A DNA stretch of 9,120 nt from Acidobacteriota bacterium. GTDB taxonomy: Bacteria > Acidobacteriota > Terriglobia > Terriglobales > Acidobacteriaceae. Both the position numbers and the translations under genes were made by a program. Where the stretch lies: assembly GCA_021780415.1 (NCBI GenBank), contig JAJXYW010000082.1:1-9120 (forward strand), in the 5' to 3' direction. Under the pieces are notes generated by a model. It had not been told where the DNA came from, did not search any database, and was given only the letters and a program-made list of their open reading frames with translations. This document shows, in pieces, positions 7,195-9,120 of the stretch. Numbering within the stretch: the stretch's first letter is position 1; every line of letters begins with the position of its first letter.

Positions 7195-7236
7195 CCGAAG
7201 TAAGCAGACCACCCCATCTGAACCAAGGAGTATCCG

Positions 7237-8547
<1,311 letters not shown>

Positions 8548-8575
8548 CTCGCCACGACCATTTCGGCCTTCCCAG

Positions 8576-8612
8576 GCCACCCTCGAAACCATCCGGGGGT
8601 GGCTACTTTTTT
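8576..8612 (+). terminator. Intrinsic terminator after aceA
   Basis: GCCACCC (8576-8582) pairs perfectly with GGGTGGC (8597-8603) across a 14-base loop, and six T residues follow at 8607-8612. It lies about 30 bases after the aceA stop. The loop is longer than usual and three bases separate stem from T run, so it may be of moderate strength. Confidence 0.65.
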
Positions 8613-8709
8613 CCCAGGCGCCCCTTCCCGCCCCAATCCAAAGACTCCAGCCGTCGGCGCTGGATCCATTACTTACCCTCGCCGCCCCAGCAGGACTAAA
8701 ATAAACATT

Positions 8710-9120
8710 GTGAAGAAGATTGCCCTCCTCGGCTCGACCGGCTCGATCGGTCGCAGCACGCTAAGCCTCTGCGAGTCGCACCCCGACCGCTTTCATCCCA
8801 TTGCGTTCGCTGCCGGCTCGAACCTCGACGTCGTCTTCGCGCAGTGCCAGCGCTGGCGTCCGCAGGTCGTCTCCGTCGCCACAGAAGCCCTCGCCGACAA
8901 TCTCTCCGCCCGCCTCGCCGCCGCCGGCATCACCGGCATCGAAGTCGTCCACGGCACCGCCGGCACCGTCCGCGTCGCCACCCTTCCGGCCGTTGACTTC
9001 GTCGTAGCCGCCATCGTCGGTGTCGCCGGCCTCGAAGCCACCTACGCCGCCGTTCTCTCCGGCAAGACCATCGGCCTGGCCAACAAGGAGTGCATGGTAG
9101 CCGCTGGCGACCTCATCCTC
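8710..9120 (+). CDS. dxr: 1-deoxy-D-xylulose 5-phosphate reductoisomerase, N-terminal part, cut by window edge
   Basis: The cytoplasmic enzyme converts DXP to 2-C-methyl-D-erythritol 4-phosphate with NADPH, the first committed step of the MEP isoprenoid pathway. The 137 visible codons cover the NADPH-binding domain: the opening KKIALLGSTGSIG carries the nucleotide-binding GSTGSIG (8-14), AAIVGVAGLEAT (100-111) matches the conserved AAIVGAAGL stretch, and GKTIGLANKE (118-127) holds the family ANKE motif. The metal- and substrate-binding part lies beyond the right edge. The start is GTG at 8710, chosen because it gives the normal family N-terminus; AGGA at 8692-8695 is 14 bases away, so ribosome binding looks weak. 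It follows the aceA terminator and therefore probably has its own promoter, which I could not identify. Also known as ispC. Confidence 0.95.
   Translation, partial: MKKIALLGSTGSIGRSTLSLCESHPDRFHPIAFAAGSNLDVVFAQCQRWRPQVVSVATEALADNLSARLAAAGITGIEVVHGTAGTVRVATLPAVDFVVAAIVGVAGLEATYAAVLSGKTIGLANKECMVAAGDLIL

Overview
The window is GC-rich bacterial DNA with dense genes and a strong preference for C-ending codons. Gene content and style (a cytochrome bd-like oxidase with fused haem c domains, an MbfA-type ferritin/VIT1 protein, a long TPR protein with a C-terminal HTH) suggest a soil Acidobacteriota, perhaps of the Granulicella/Terriglobus/Edaphobacter type. That placement is inferred from style, since no marker gene in the window proves it.

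Layout, left to right: (1) 1-914, minus strand: an MFS transporter cut by the left edge, with noticeably more T-ending codons than the rest. (2) 915-1262: a divergent intergenic region of about 350 bp. (3) 1263-3987, plus strand: a tight two-gene operon for a cytochrome bd-related membrane oxidase. The first subunit is a CydA-like core fused to two c-type haem motifs; the second is a CydA-like membrane paralogue. (4) 4051-5235, minus strand: an MbfA-like iron exporter made of a ferritin-like diiron domain plus a VIT1/CCC1 membrane domain. (5) 5340-7064, minus strand: a TPR-rich protein ending in a putative helix-turn-helix. (6) 7065-7236: a divergent control region with an 11-bp direct repeat, a candidate promoter and a small palindrome. 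(7) 7237-8547, plus strand: isocitrate lyase (aceA), followed by an intrinsic terminator. (8) 8710-9120, plus strand: the start of 1-deoxy-D-xylulose 5-phosphate reductoisomerase (dxr), cut by the right edge.

The most interesting locus is the oxidase pair. Subunit 1 keeps the likely ligands of the b595/d active site, but has Arg where E. coli CydA has the haem b558 ligand His186. It also lacks an evident quinol Q-loop and carries two CxxCH haem c motifs on the periplasmic side. Subunit 2 looks like a second CydA-type fold that keeps a His at the b558-like position but lacks the acidic channel residues. Together they suggest a bd-type oxygen reductase fed through haem c instead of directly by quinol. 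The TPR-HTH gene diverges from aceA across the short control region, so it is a candidate regulator of the glyoxylate shunt, of the downstream iron exporter, or of itself. No RNA genes, CRISPR arrays, insertion sequences or origins were seen.
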